From contig JAPWDM010000002.1 in the NCBI GenBank assembly GCA_035578155.1, positions 37,062,437 to 37,126,436 of the forward strand: a stretch of 64,000 nt of DNA, in the 5' to 3' direction. The notes under the pieces are model-generated. The model ran no database searches. It was not told the DNA's origin and saw only the letters and a program-made list of their open reading frames with translations. The DNA comes from Brachynemurus nebulosus (taxonomy: Eukaryota; Arthropoda; Insecta; Neuroptera; Myrmeleontidae). The stretch's first letter is position 1. Each line of letters opens with the position of its first letter. The position numbers and the translations under genes are program-made. Positions 1 to 12,948 of the stretch are shown piece after piece.

Positions 1-2185
1 TAAATTTTATTTTAAAAATCTGAAAATATTGTAGGATAAAATACATATATTTTTTCTTAGTCTCGCATATTTTAATGTCTGTATTTATAGTGTATATAAA
101 ATTGGATATATTTTTTCCTTTAAATTTGGCTTTGGCTAATTGGATATATTAATTACTTTATTAGGCATTTGGCTTAAATTTGATTTAAAATTTGTTCTAT
201 ACCTTTTAAAAAATTGGGATAATAAAATCTAAAATATTTAGATCTAAAATAATATCAAGTTTAGTACACACAGTTAAACAGATGTTTGTGGAATTTTTTA
301 ACAAATCTCTGTCTATTGTAATAAGTAAACTGAAGCAGAGATGGAAAACTGATTAGAATCTTATATGTATGCCATACACTCTTAATTGAGTGAGTGAGTG
401 AGTGCATGATACACATAATTATATTCTTTCAACTCACGGGTTGAAAGAGTCGATTCAATTCTTTTTGATTGATTCAATTCAGTTAGTCACTTGAGTGATT
501 CAACTCAGTGAATTGAATCACTCGCTCCCTAGCCAGCACTAATAGCAATAGCTAATGGCACAAATGTGGTTTAGTTTAATGGCGGCATCTCTTTTATATT
601 TTAATGTCTATTCGCTATGAGTTTTTGTCTAGAGGGGAGATAAAATTCGAATACAGCGCTCAAGGTGGACAAATATGTTAGTTTATCCGGACGCTGTTTG
701 TACATTATTTTACTATAATTTTTTAAGAAAAAGTATTTTTTTTTTAAACTGTGTTTGATTTTTTCAACGCGAGTACTTATTACTATGTCTATTTATCAAA
801 TTCTACAAAATAACAAAAAAAATTATTTGTAACCCTACTATCAAACGTCACTTTATTTTAAAATTTTCAAAAAAATATCATAACAATTATCTCTAAACTT
901 TTCTTAGTTAATTTTTAAAAACCATTCCATTTTAAAATATTTTTAAAGTACTTTCGGCTCGGAGCTAATACTTACTTTATAGTCTATTGGGAATTCAAAT
1001 GGAGGCGTGGTTTAATATTTAGGCTACTGGCAGTAGTTTTTTCATTCATCACCAGATGGCGTAAATTGAGACCTAAAAAAATGGTATTTGAAATTGACCG
1101 CTTTTATTTGGAAACAGTCAATTTTTGTGAAAAAATAAGGATTATATTCAAAAAAATATCCCAGTTTCATTTTGCAGATTAAACAGCACAAATTTTGTAA
1201 ATTGTCAAAATCTAATAAATAAACCTTGCATACTGGCAGTAGTTAATTTTTTTACCACTAGTTCGCGTATCTAAGTTTTAAGAATCCTAATAGAGAACAA
1301 GTGTTAACACCTTACAGTTCGATCATATTACATACATGTGCTGGACGGAACAACCATAGAAGCCGATCTCGATCAGTGATTACATGCTACCGCAGACGGG
1401 TTTGGGTAACATGAAAGCGAGCTGTGTTTGTATACCTTATTGGTCACAGATAGTATTGGTGTACGCGGTGTAAACTTTATACGAAATTATTGACGTGGTA
1501 CAGCGTTGTGTCAACTAGCGTCAACGTATTGAAAATATTACCCGCCCCTGCGGAAGTTTACTGCATATACGCGTTGACCGCATAGTGCTAATATGGGTCT
1601 CTTCAGTGCTCAGTGATAGCAACTGATAACTAGAATATTTTCGGATAGAAAGAAAATGTTCATTTCATTCTCATTTTCAAAAAAATTTGTAATATTTGTT
1701 AAAGTTTAGATTAATATTAAAAATCTTAATTCTGATAGTATCTCAGTCTGGTATGAAAAATTAGACAATTTGAGCCAGAGTTTGTTTATTCGCTAAAGGC
1801 GTTAAAAAATTTTATGTTCTATAACTTATTGTGATGTTGTAAATTGATTGCTAAAGTCAATTAAAGTAAGTTTTTCCTGCAAATAATAAATAAAGCTGGT
1901 ATTTTAAAAGACTGAACACTTTTTATACCATTTTGTGTATCATATAAGGCAAACTAATTTAAAGAGTCATACATAAATGGGAACTATTTTTTCTACTTCA
2001 AAAGATAAAAGAAAAACATTACGTCTGGCACCATGGACTTATAAAAATTCTTCTTTTACCTTCAGAGAAGCGAAACATTAAAACGCTTATAGATTGTTGT
2101 TCTTGATTTTATCAGTTAAAAAATATTATCATATAATTATTAAAATTAAATCAATATTTCAAATTTAGTTGAATTTTCATTTCAG
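1..2185. other. No supported gene; repeat-bearing flank of the zinc-finger gene
   Basis: I see no coding region with domain content here. There is a short GAGT microsatellite near 388-404. A segment near 1220-1260 containing CTGGCAGTAG is similar to one at about 32030-32070. A segment near 1335-1400 resembles 45515-45600. Both suggest dispersed repeats. The last bases, a pyrimidine tract ending in CAG at 2185, look like a splice acceptor, so this stretch probably holds an intron and one or more 5' exons of the zinc-finger gene that I cannot place. Confidence 0.5.
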
Positions 2186-4775
2186 ATATGACAGCGAAGT
2201 CGAAAATGAGTTTTACAATGCAAAGGAAGATTTGGATCAGTCTAAAGTCATCGATTCAAATCATAAGAGCAACGAATCGTTATTGAAAATTCAGACGATC
2301 GTTTATATGGATAGTGACACTAACGAGTATAGATGTCCAGAATGTAACAAACGTTATATTTCAAAATATTATTATGATTTTCATGTAAACACGCATACCA
2401 AAAGAACACCATATAGAAAGAATGAGATGTTAGGCTGTTCAAAAGAAGCCAGTTCAAATTATAGCTTGACGAAGCTTGATAAATCAAAAGAAATTGATTT
2501 AGATCATGAAAAAAATAAAAAGCCAAACGAATTAGAGGAAACCGATACAGAGTACGAACTCAGCGAATTAAAAGAAACCGGTCATAAAAAGGGTAGAAGG
2601 CTTAATAGATCAGAAAATTTCGGTGACTTTACATGTCCAATATGTTTTAAGCATTATACGTCGAAATTGTTTTTTAATCTACATCAAAACTTGCACAAGG
2701 TGCCCTTCGAATTGGAAATACCAGATTTAAATAATAAAACCAATGATAATAAAATTGCAAAGGTGGGTCTTTTTACATGTCCAATATGCTACAGAAGATT
2801 TACTCACAGAAAACATTATGATCAACACAAAACGGTCCACACGAGGGAAAAACTATTTGTGTGTGATGTTTGTCAAGAACCGTTTCAATATCTCGTCACT
2901 TTGACCAAACATAAACGTGCCCTTCACTCCGACAATGTTCGTTCGAAATGTCAAAGCTCAGATAATAAAAGTACTAAGAAGCCTGATGAATTCAATGCAA
3001 TCAAAGAAGAAACCAGGAGAAATGAAAATAAGAAGCTTGATGAATTCAGCGAAAACAATTCAGATAATGAATATAAGAAAGTTAGTGAATCTAACGAAAA
3101 CAATTCAGATCATGAAAATAAGAAATTCGACGAATCCAAAGAAATCAATTCAGATCATCAAAAGGATAAGAAGCCTAACGGATTAAAAGAAAACAATTCC
3201 CATCATAAAAATCAGAAGCTTGATGAATCTAACGAAAACGATTCAGATTATGAAAATAAGAAACTTAACGAATCCAAAGAAATTAATGCAGATCATCTAA
3301 ACAACGATAAACCTCACGAATCAGATGAAATAGATTTAAATCATATAAAAAATGAGAAGCTCGACGAATTAGAACAAATCGATCCAGATCATAAAAAGGA
3401 TAAGAAGTTTAACAAATTCAAAGAAGTCAATTCAGATCAAGAAAATAAGAAACTCAGCGAATCCAAAGAAATCGATTCAGTTCATCTAAAGAGCGATAAA
3501 CTTTACGAATCAAATGAAATAGATTTAAATCATGTAAAAAATGAGAAACTCGACGAATTAGAACAAATCGATTCAGACCATAAACAAGATAAGAAGTTTA
3601 GCGAATTCAAAGAAGTCAATTCAGATCATGAAAATAAGAAACTCAGCGAATCCAAAGAAATCGATTCAGTTCATCTAAAAAACGATAAACCGTACGAATT
3701 AGATGAAATAGATTTAGATCATGTAAAAACTGAGAAGCTCGACGAATTAGAACAAATCGATTCAAATCATATAAAAAAGAAGCTGCGTAACAAATCAAAA
3801 GAAATAAATGCAGATCATAAAAAGAATAAGGGTATCAAATTAGAAGATAGTGATTCAGACTACATACCTTATCAATCGGAAACCGATTCCGATTGTAAAC
3901 CTAATGGTTCAGAAAAATCTGAATCAGAAACAGTCTATTCATATCATAAAAATAATGGGGAACGTAAAATTAACACGAGATTGAATGGCCAATTGCCCGA
4001 GACCGGTGGCTATACATGTCAAATATGTTACAAACATTATACTTTAAAATGGTGTTATGATTTACATATAAACACTCACAAAAATCCTAACGAATTAAAA
4101 ATATCTGATTTAGATGATAAAATCAGTGATCCGGAAACTGAAAAGATCGGTGATTATACATGTCCAATATGTTTTAAAAAATATTCTTTTAAATACTATT
4201 TTAATCAACACAGAAAAATTCATAACATAGAAGAAAAACCATTTGTGTGTGAAGTTTGTCAAAAACCGTTTCACTTTCAGTTCTTACTTACCAAACACAA
4301 AATAACTGCCCACCCCGACAAATTTAAAAAACAAGAAACACAAAACAGTTATGAATGTACAATTTGCTTTAAACATTTCCGTTGTCAAAAATTTTTACGA
4401 GGACATGTACGGAGGGACCATAAAATAATTAATTGTCGAAAACGTGCTGCCATCTGTGAACTTTGCGGCAAACATTTGGCGAATAATGAAAAATTACAAA
4501 TACATCTTCGCGTTCACAACGGTACAAAACCACACGTTTGCGAATATTGTGGGAAGGCTTTTGCGAAAAAATATAATCTTAAAGGACATGTACGCATTCA
4601 TACTGGTGAAAAACCATATAAATGCGATGTTTGTGATAAAGGTTTCTCACAACTCTCCCCACTGGCAATACATAAACGTACCCATACCAACGAACGGCCT
4701 TATAAATGTTTTAAATGCAAAAGGGGTTTTATTGCTAAGAACGTGCGTGATCTTCACATGAAAGGATGTCAGTAA
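2186..4775 (+). CDS. C2H2 zinc-finger protein (large 3' exon)
   Basis: This is probably a nuclear DNA-binding protein; its target is unknown. Counting from an open frame that begins at 2169, twelve C2H2 fingers lie near residues 54-76, 154-176, 202-224, 230-253, 615-637, 662-684, 691-714, 727-750, 761-783, 789-811, 817-839 and 845-867. The last has C-C-H-C spacing (HMKGC). TGEKPYKC-type linkers join the final fingers. Residues 260-610 are a charged low-complexity spacer rich in K, E, D, S and N. The frame is open across TTTCATTTCAG at 2175-2185, a good acceptor, so the exon probably starts at 2186 and the true start codon lies in an unplaced upstream exon. The first in-frame ATG is at 2307. 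The stop is TAA at 4773. No ZAD, BTB or SCAN domain is visible. Confidence 0.9.
3252..3790 (+). repeat. Three tandem 189-bp coding repeats
   Basis: Units begin at 3252, 3441 and 3630, each with GAAAATAAGAAACT followed by codons for a S-K-E-I motif, exactly 189 bp (63 codons) apart. They encode near-identical charged segments ending in LDELEQID. The third unit is truncated. Older, shorter units of the same motif (ENKK..ESKE.NSD) precede them from about 3030. The repeat stays in frame, so expansion has kept the reading frame of the zinc-finger spacer. Confidence 0.85.
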
Positions 4776-4913
4776 TTCATTTTACCAATTGTACCCCAGC
4801 GTTATTTTTAATAATGGCCTGCGGTGAAATTCTAGAAACAGGAAACAAATTTTTAAAAAATTAATCACTTACGTTAATTTAATTAAAAATTATTCCCTGC
4901 CGATGACACAAAG

Positions 4914-5472
4914 GGAGCATTCGTAACGCAACTAGCCAAAGTGTCTTGCTCTTACTTTTAAGAACATTACACTTGTTTTGAAATGCTTTTGCCTTACTTT
5001 GGAGATATTTGTATATTCCTGTCTCACTTTCCATGTTCTTGAGAGAAGGGTGAAGGATATGTACGATGTATACCGAACGCTATTACTGACTATAAACTAT
5101 GTATGCTAGAATCATCGTATCATAGAGATGTACACGATATGATTTTACTCACAGAGTACTAATTTAAATACAAGAGTAATAAAGAGCTCACTCGATTGTA
5201 CAATATTACTCTTGTATTTAAATTAGTACTTTGTGAGTAAAATCATATCGTGTACATCTCTATGATACGATGATTCTAGCATACATAGTTTATAGTCAGT
5301 AATAGCGTTCGGTATACATCGTATATATACCTTCACCCTTCTCTCAAGAACATGGAAAGTGAGACAGGAATATACAAATATCTCCAAAGTAAGGCAAAAG
5401 CACTTCAAAACAAGTGTAATGTTCTTAAAAGTAAGAGCAAGACACGTTGGCTAGTTGCGTTACGAATGCTCC
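4914..5472. mobile_element. 559-bp palindromic MITE with 5-bp target duplication
   Basis: The element is almost entirely two inverted arms of about 265 bp, starting GGAGCATTCGTAACGCAACT and ending in its reverse complement. A direct repeat CAAAG flanks it (4909-4913 and 5473-5477). The central spacer around 5178-5205 contains AATAAA. It begins 138 bp after the zinc-finger stop codon. No transposase is encoded and the superfamily is undetermined. Confidence 0.85.
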
Positions 5473-5477
5473 CAAAG

Positions 5478-7700
5478 ATTCTTTCTTGCACCTCTAGTGT
5501 TTAAATTAGAAGCTATATTAACCCTTTCCATTCCAAATTATGAAAACGATATTAAAAAAATAATTATTTAATTTTTTCCATATATATTACCGTATATTAG
5601 TAACACAAAACGGTATTTTTATTAATCTATAATTAATTAAATAATTCATTATAAATTGTTATTCAGATACAATATTGGCTCTCTACGGTCTAACCTTCCC
5701 CGTAAAATAGTTTGTTTTTAAGTTTTTAGACATTTGAGAGACATCTGTTGCCATCAACCGGTAGAATATGAAATTAACATGTATGTTGTTTCCAAAAACC
5801 CCTGGGTTAAGGGCAAAAAGTTAATTTTACAGATATATAATATATAAAAATAAAATTGTGTCGTCGGTACGAGGCCATTGGAGGCCTTCTCACAACTTAA
5901 TCACTCGTTCAGAAGCAGTGAACTAGTACACATAGTATTATATAACACAGAAAAGATGACGCATATCGTCGGCTAAAAGAGTGCCTAACTCCTTTTTAAA
6001 AAAAAAATGAAATTAGCGTCTAAATATAATATATTCAGAGGCTAATTTACTAAGGAAAACACTGCTGCTCTTGCTCCCGTGGCCTACATGTCACTGTTTT
6101 TTAATCCAGCAATTACCACTTAACCATTTATATAGTGCCTTACATCAGAAATTCGGTGTCGGAAATTCAGTAAAATAATAATTTCCTTTTTATTCGTTTC
6201 CTTTGACTTGTATTTTACGAATTATTATTACTTTTTAAATGTCATCTATTGATAAGAATTAGAATTAGTTAACTAATAAGAATAAGATAAAAGTCCTATT
6301 AATTATTTTTTATGTATTTTTTTTCTTTTTTAGCTATTAAACTTTATTAAGATTTTTTTAAAATAAATATTTTCTTATGTAATTAATTGTAGATAATTTA
6401 ATTTAAATAATTATGGTGAAATATTTACTTTGACAAATTTTCACTTGATAAATTGAAATATTTTACGAGCTAATTTTCGGTTGATCAGACCATCGTCATG
6501 TATAAGTTGAACTGAGTGTACAAAGTTTGGAAACCGCTAGTGTAGACTAATTCTGTTAAAAGAAATCGAAGAGCATTATGATTATTATTTAAGAGTAAGT
6601 TTTAAATGTATGGCAAAATGGTAAGTAAAATGCATACTTTTTATAAAAAGGTTAAGTTATTAAAGTTCATATTTTATTCGAAAATGGTCCTTTGTATAAA
6701 GTGAGAAGGCCATAGAAGATAACAGTAAATTTCAAATAAGAGTTATAAGTTCTGAACCCTGCAAATGGTAGGTATGAACATTAATATATAATTATTATGT
6801 ATATAGTTTTAACCCGAGACTACTGTTGAGTTTATCAGACCCAATGATATACATATCAGACCCTATGTAAACAAAAACGTAACATTCCCTCTCCAACAAA
6901 TAGTATATATGTTATGTGGTTAAAATTTTAGCACGTTTTATTTGTTATGTTCTAAATACTGACAATAAATAATATTTTTATTATAAAAGAAACTTAGTCA
7001 GGTGTGTTTAAAATGATTTTAGTTTTCTGAATTGAAAATTGGATATACATATGTCCGCACGATAACTCTCGAACGAAACATCCTGTTTTTATAAAATTTT
7101 GTGAAAACGGAAGCCTGAGAACGTTGAATGAGTTCTTCAACCAGACACGACCGATGGCCGGAATCTCAAAAAATAAATTGCCAAAATTTTCCAACGTTCA
7201 AAAATTTTTCGACAATTTTTTTTTTTTGCACTATCCGAGAGGGGAAAAATCACATAAGATAGGTTTTTGAACTATTATTCTATACTACTACAAACAATTA
7301 AGGGAGCAAAAAAAAATTGTTAATTTTTTAGTGATTTTTGAAGGGCTGTATTTATGTGAAAAATGGTCGTATCGAGATGTTATTTAAGAAAGCATTTTGA
7401 AGCTCCAAGATTTTAGTTTTCAGATCTTTCGTTCAAAAATTTTTAGGAGTGACAGTTATCGAGGAATTATAAGGAATAACACAAAAAAAGTTTTTGCAAA
7501 TTTTTTTGATCTTTTTCTTTTGGTCTACGGGCTTGAAAAATTTTTTTCCAGTAAAACCATGGTATTGACCTGATAGCCTGTTTATTCAGCTTCAAATTCC
7601 ATTTTAAAAATTTTCTCTACGTTGATTTGTTCCGGAGGTATCCAACTTTGAATGCAAAAAGATTCTTTTTGCTTTAACCATCGATATCTCAGAAAATTGA
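5478..7700. other. Intergenic AT-rich sequence with a dispersed repeat
   Basis: I see no gene. From about 6995 to 7460 there is a repeat that resembles 9830-10100 and, on the other strand, about 60940-61200. Shared features are a CGATAACTCTCGAA-type segment and a downstream ACATAAGATA...TTTTGAACTATTATTCTA module. Short open frames here lack any domain and are judged non-coding. Confidence 0.5.
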
Positions 7701-8590
7701 AGGGCAGTTTTGGAATATGAAATAAATTTCCTACAAGTCTATGCCGCGTACTTTAGGAAAAAAAAATTTTTTCCATCCTTAATTTTAATCTGGAAAATGT
7801 GAAAAAAGGGACATTTTTCCTTGTTGCGAAAAATCGTCCGCATCCCTGCGAATATTGATGGGGAGTCTAATGTTTGTACGAATTTTTATACCTCAATGTA
7901 CCCCCAATAACCCTGTAAATCGGCAGATCGATCTATCGAATGGTTTTCCTAAACCGTTTGTTCAAAATTTCAGAAAAAAAATTAAAGGAGCAAAATTGAA
8001 TTTTTTTTCAACTTTTTTCACAGTTAGACATCTTTTATCCATTAAAATTTAAAAATGAAAAAAAAAAATTATTTTTCAAAATTTAAAAGATCTTTTTTCA
8101 AATTTTTTCCAATTTTTTTTTTTTTTTAAATAGGTAGGTAGGTATCTATAATTTTAATTTTTTTGAAATTTTGAAAAAAATTTTAAATTTTTTTTCTTTT
8201 TAATTTTCAAATTTAATAGATAAAAGATGCTTAACTATGGAAAAATTTGAAAAAAAAAAATTGAATTTTTCATTTAATTTTGTTCATTCAATTTTGCTCC
8301 TTTATTTTTTAATTCTGAAATTTTGAACAAACGGTTTAGAAAAACCATTCGATAGATCGATCTGTCGATTTACAGGGTTATTGGGGGTTCATTGAGGTAT
8401 AAAAATTCGTACAAACATTAGGCTCACTCCCCATCAATATTCGCAAGAATGCGGACGATTTTTCGCAACAAAGAAAAAAGTCCCTTTTTTTCACATTTTT
8501 CAGATTAAAATTAAGGATGAAAAATTTTTTTTCCTAAAGTACGCGGCATAGCCTTGTAGAAAATTTATTCCATATTCCAAAACTGCCCTT
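7701..8590. repeat. 890-bp long inverted repeat
   Basis: Two arms of about 430 bp face each other around position 8145, where a very A/T-rich centre contains a short (TAGG)n run. The left arm starts AGGGCAGTTTTGGAATATG and the right arm ends in its complement. Both arms carry TCGATAGATCGATCTG-like and CGTCCGCATCC-like segments. No target-site duplication is clear, so it may be a foldback element or two opposed copies of one repeat. Confidence 0.75.
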
Positions 8591-9212
8591 GTCATCGAAG
8601 GATGACATATTAATATCGTTGTGTGATCATAGTGGGGGAAACATTATTATAGAGTTGTATATCCATATTGAATAATTATAGAGTTGTACATCCATATTGA
8701 ATAAACGCAAGAGGGCTGTAGAGTTAACAACTATAGAGTTAACAAAAAACCATAATTAACACTTTCACTGAGGTGACATTACTTAGTGCGTGTCAAAAAC
8801 ACGCACTTAACGATTTTTTAAAGTTTAAATTCGAAATTTTTATTACACCATTGAAAGGACCGGAAAAAATCACATTAAATATCTTTTTGAAACATTATTC
8901 TATGTAAAAGCTAATTTTTGAGAAAAATAAAAAACTGTTTTTATCTAGTTTGTAATTTGTTTATACTAGTTTATTATACAGTATTTATTTATTATACATA
9001 GATAAGTTTCGTTATCTATTGGTTTAATATACAGGGGTGTACAAAATAAGTCTCGTAATTCACAAGGCAGACAAGATGCAGACAAGTCTAACTGTACTAA
9101 TCAAGTTTTGCTAGCAAGTATGTCCGATTAACCTTTACTTCAAAGATTTTTGATTATCAAAAACTTGTCAACAAAAAAACAGAAAATCCAGCATTTATAA
9201 AGCCATAATTAA

Positions 9213-9679
9213 CACTATGAGGCCCGAGCACTTTCATAGTAAACTTCCCCGGAAGCCGGCAATATTTAAAAAAAAAAAACTTAATTAAAATATAAATATC
9301 AACAAATACATAAAATAAAATGATTCAAACACTGAATAGATTCAACACAGTTCAACATGTATGTGTAAAACTGTAAACATACGTACGTGATACGTACATA
9401 CTACATATACACTGGCATTCAAATCAATTTTATTTGAAAATATAAATTATATTTTTTATGTATTTTTTGTTTATCTTAAAATTTTTTATACATAGAAACC
9501 AAAAGAGTAGTGTGTGTTGGTATGTATTTGTGTGAGTAGGAACACATCCGTGTGATGAATGATAAGATAAACATCGCATACATAATGCGTAACCAACTAA
9601 TCAATTAATCATTGATCGCGGTCGGCCTCTGGGGATGTTTTGTTTGGTTTCGGATGCCGAAGCCATGGGACTGAAAGTG
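9213..9679. mobile_element. TTAA-flanked short element (piggyBac-like candidate)
   Basis: TTAA lies on both sides (9209-9212 and 9680-9683), with ends CACTATGAGG and the complement of CACTTTCAGTCCCA. TTAA duplication is the hallmark of piggyBac elements. The TIRs are short and imperfect and no transposase is present. A sequence like the right end recurs at 41217-41290. Confidence 0.45.
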
Positions 9680-10372
9680 TTAAGAGCATTCTATATGTGC
9701 AAGTAAAGTATGGTAAATGACAAAAAAGGCAAAAAAAAATAACTCCTAGCTTTAGAAATTGATTTGTAGAGGCATGCTGCTAGAATTTCAAAACTTGACA
9801 GAGTGTCTAATATAACTATCCGAGATATCATGTAAGTGAAAAACACTGTAATCGTCCGTGTGGAAAAAAGGAATCGGAAGAAACATCATACTTTTACAAA
9901 ATTTAGTGAAAGCGTTAGAAATTCCAAATCTAGAGATGAATTCTTCAGCCAAACACGTCCAATACCTAAACCCTCAAAAAAAAAAAACTTTTTTGCAGAA
10001 ATTTGCTATTAATTAAAAAATTTTCGATTTTTTTTTTGGCAAAGAGTGGAGAAAATCACATAAGATACAGTTTTGAACCATTATCCTATGTAAGTGAATT
10101 TTCGAGAAAAAGTAATTTTGGTAATCGGAAATTCGCAATGTTATGCAGGATGCTGTGATGGGTATTTATTGTATTATATTATTACATATTTATTTTATGG
10201 TAAGAAAAAATGAAATATTTTCTTGTTCAGTAAATGTCAGCCTTCAATAATTTCCCATGATATTATGTTACAAATATTAATATACCCAGTAAATTATATA
10301 CCTACATACAATTTATTTAATAATCAATTAATGAGCTTCATACTCCATGGCTTCATAGGATGAATAATCTAA

Positions 10373-10945
10373 AGCCGGTTCTACACGATGCTACGAACAC
10401 CTTCCAACATTGGACGTTCAATGGTTGATCGCATCGTGTGGCCGTTGTTCGAACCTACGAGTGTCCAATGTCGAGCGTCAAACATTCGCATTTGGCCATG
10501 TCCCGCTCGATGTCGGTATTCTTGCACCGAGTCAAAGGGATGCTTCGAACGTTTGAAGGTCAATGTTGGTTGCGTTGGTTGGTTCGACTCAGCAGCTGCA
10601 TGACTCGTTCATGTGAAGAGAGACAACATCAGTGTATAACATTAGAGATCACATAAGACAGATGACATCCTCGTCCACTGAATAAACGTTTGTACCAACA
10701 CATTATACAAGAGAGACAACATCAGTGTATAACATTAGAGATAACATCAGACAGATAACAGCAGACAGATAACAGCCTCGTCCACTGAATAAACGTTTGT
10801 ACCAACACATCATCATTCGTATTGGATCAAACATTCGATTCACCGTGTAGCAGATACATTCGTCGCACCAACTATCGAACTTAATTGCCTCTAACGTTCG
10901 ATCGAACGTTGGAAGGAACGTTCGTAGCATCGTGTAGAACCGGCT
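10373..10945. mobile_element. PIF/Harbinger-like MITE, 573 bp, TAA duplication
   Basis: TIRs begin AGCCGGTTCTACACGATG and end in the complement, flanked by TAA at 10370-10372 and 10946-10948. A TAA/TWA duplication is typical of PIF/Harbinger. The interior holds a two-copy tandem duplication (about 10617-10710 and 10711-10808) that shares GAGAGACAACATCAGTGTAT and ACGTTTGTACCAACACAT. Open frames inside are shadows of the palindromic ends. Confidence 0.8.
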
Positions 10946-11747
10946 TAACAGTAGGTACGGTAGGTACAGTCGTATTGAGACTAAAAAAATATCATGGCCC
11001 CCCCATATATGTATTATAACTATATGGCCAATCCCTATAAGAGGCAGTGGTTCCGATGAAGTGAGACGGATAGACATCGGGTAGAGGAACTTCAGTTGTT
11101 TTGCGCAGATGCATCAATTAGTGTTTACCGTGTTTACTGTTCAGATTGGTTCATATTACCACCAAAAAAGTCGCGTTTGCGCAAAACGAACAAAATACTT
11201 CCAAATCTGCACCGTGATGTTGGGACGTTTTTTTCATATCCATTTGGCTATATATGTATACTACATATATGGGCCCCCTTTGATTTGTCTCTTTTTATTA
11301 TTACTCTTCTCTTTCTAAAATAAATTTGCAGATTTATATCTCTATAGTTAACCAGTGACTTTTTAACAAAATACTATTACATATATTATTTTTTATTACT
11401 CATGCGGGAGAAGTACTAACTTGGCGCACATATTTCCCTACGCAAAATGGCTGTTTGCCAACTGTACTCTTCCCGCATACTTTTTTGCGTGTCGAAAGTA
11501 ACTTTCCACACGCAAATTGACAATAAAACACGCAAAATTTAATCAAAACACGCAAAGCCGCCTCTTAATTTTTCATTTAATAATTATTTCATAATTATTT
11601 CTATAGAAACCACCAACAAAGTAATTTAAACGATAATTAATTCAGAAAAAAAAAGACGAACACTCAAAAATATTATTTTAAAAAGTAATATAAATGTCAA
11701 AAATAATGATAATAATAGAAAAAAGTATGTGAAATTCGTAATAAAAA

Positions 11748-11880
11748 ATAGTATGTGCAACTCGTGCGGGATTGTCGATTGCCCTACTCAAGCGAATGAG
11801 CGCACTCACTACGTTCGTGCGCTCAACTTCGCTTTCGTGGGCAATCGACAATTTCCCGCACTTATTGCACAATATACTAT
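11748..11880. mobile_element. 133-bp hairpin MITE
   Basis: The ends are ATAGTATGTGCAA and its near complement. The arms contain GTGCGGGATTGTCGATTGCC and its inverse, around a spacer with CACTACGTTCGTGCGCTC. It can fold into one hairpin. No clear target duplication is seen. The stretch 10949-11747 before it and 11881-12708 after it shows no gene. Confidence 0.7.
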
Positions 11881-12708
11881 AATTTATTGATAATTATTTT
11901 ATACATACTTACAAATAAGTCAATTTAAATAAAACTGTCGTATAATTTTTTGATAAAACTAAGCAAATATTAATTTAAAAAAAATACTATAAGCAATTCA
12001 AAATACATATTGTAGAATAGCTCCGAATAGTATTAAATACATAGATATATAATCTACTATAGTTAAATATGCCGAACACCCTCCTTACTCCGTACTAGAG
12101 TTTTCAATTTTTTTTAGTCCCAATACGATAGTAAGTATGTATACAACATGAACTTAAAAATAAAAATTCAGTAACAAAAAATTGTTTAATTGATGAGAAT
12201 TTGAGAAAAATTAAAAATATGCAAGACAATAAAGAAATGCATGATTTTTTTTATTACATATTTACACCATTTAAATTTTAATTTGAAAGAGCCGTAAAAA
12301 TGTAGAACGTTCTAGAAAATTCATATTTTTCTAGAATTTAGATACATACTTTTTTCGTAACATATACTTATGTATATATGTATGCAATATGTACCTACAT
12401 ATTGAGAAAAAAAAATTACATTTTTATGTCCATATGTAATTGTTAAGGTAACATATTCTACTGACTGAATTTTTTGTTTTAATATTTTTGTTACAGATTG
12501 ACCAAAATTGGTAATGATTGTTGTATTTCTAATTAGTAATTGCACAAGTTGCACAATAAAAAACTATCACACAAAATATCTACATAATTATACACATACC
12601 TATGTATTGTTTATATTTCTCTTTTTTTAAAATTTTTTTAAAATTTCGTATGTGTGCATGCTTGTAAGAATGATTCAGTCGTTGGTAATACGGTAATGCC
12701 ATTTTTAA

Positions 12709-12872
12709 GGGCCCGTCCACACGCTCAAGCTTTACCACCGACTTACCTGCGCAAACCAGGTTTGTGCAAGTAAGTCGCTACGTTTTTTCCCGTCCATACG
12801 TACATGTTTACTTGCACAAACTGGTTTGCGCAAGTAAGTCGGTGGTAAAGCTTGTGTCGTGTGGACGGACCC
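12709..12872. mobile_element. 164-bp palindromic MITE, TAA duplication
   Basis: The ends are GGGCCCGTCCACACG and its near complement, with TAA on both sides (12706-12708 and 12873-12875). The interior has inverted segments GCGCAAACCAGGTTTGTGC and GCACAAACTGGTTTGCGC. The TAA duplication suggests PIF/Harbinger mobilisation. Confidence 0.7.
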
Positions 12873-12948
12873 TAAATGATTTGTAAAAAAATTCTTTTCA
12901 AGGTCACTTAACCGATATGGCTGTATTTTATCATTTGCGCTAATATAA

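Noticed and set aside
5223..5408. 61-codon frame on the minus strand
   Set aside because: It lies wholly within one arm of the palindromic MITE and has no domain.
10388..10656. Overlapping 60-72 codon frames
   Set aside because: They arise from the terminal repeats of the Harbinger-like MITE.
10703..11077. 124-codon minus-strand frame
   Set aside because: It begins in the MITE and runs into unrelated sequence; no motif or splice support.
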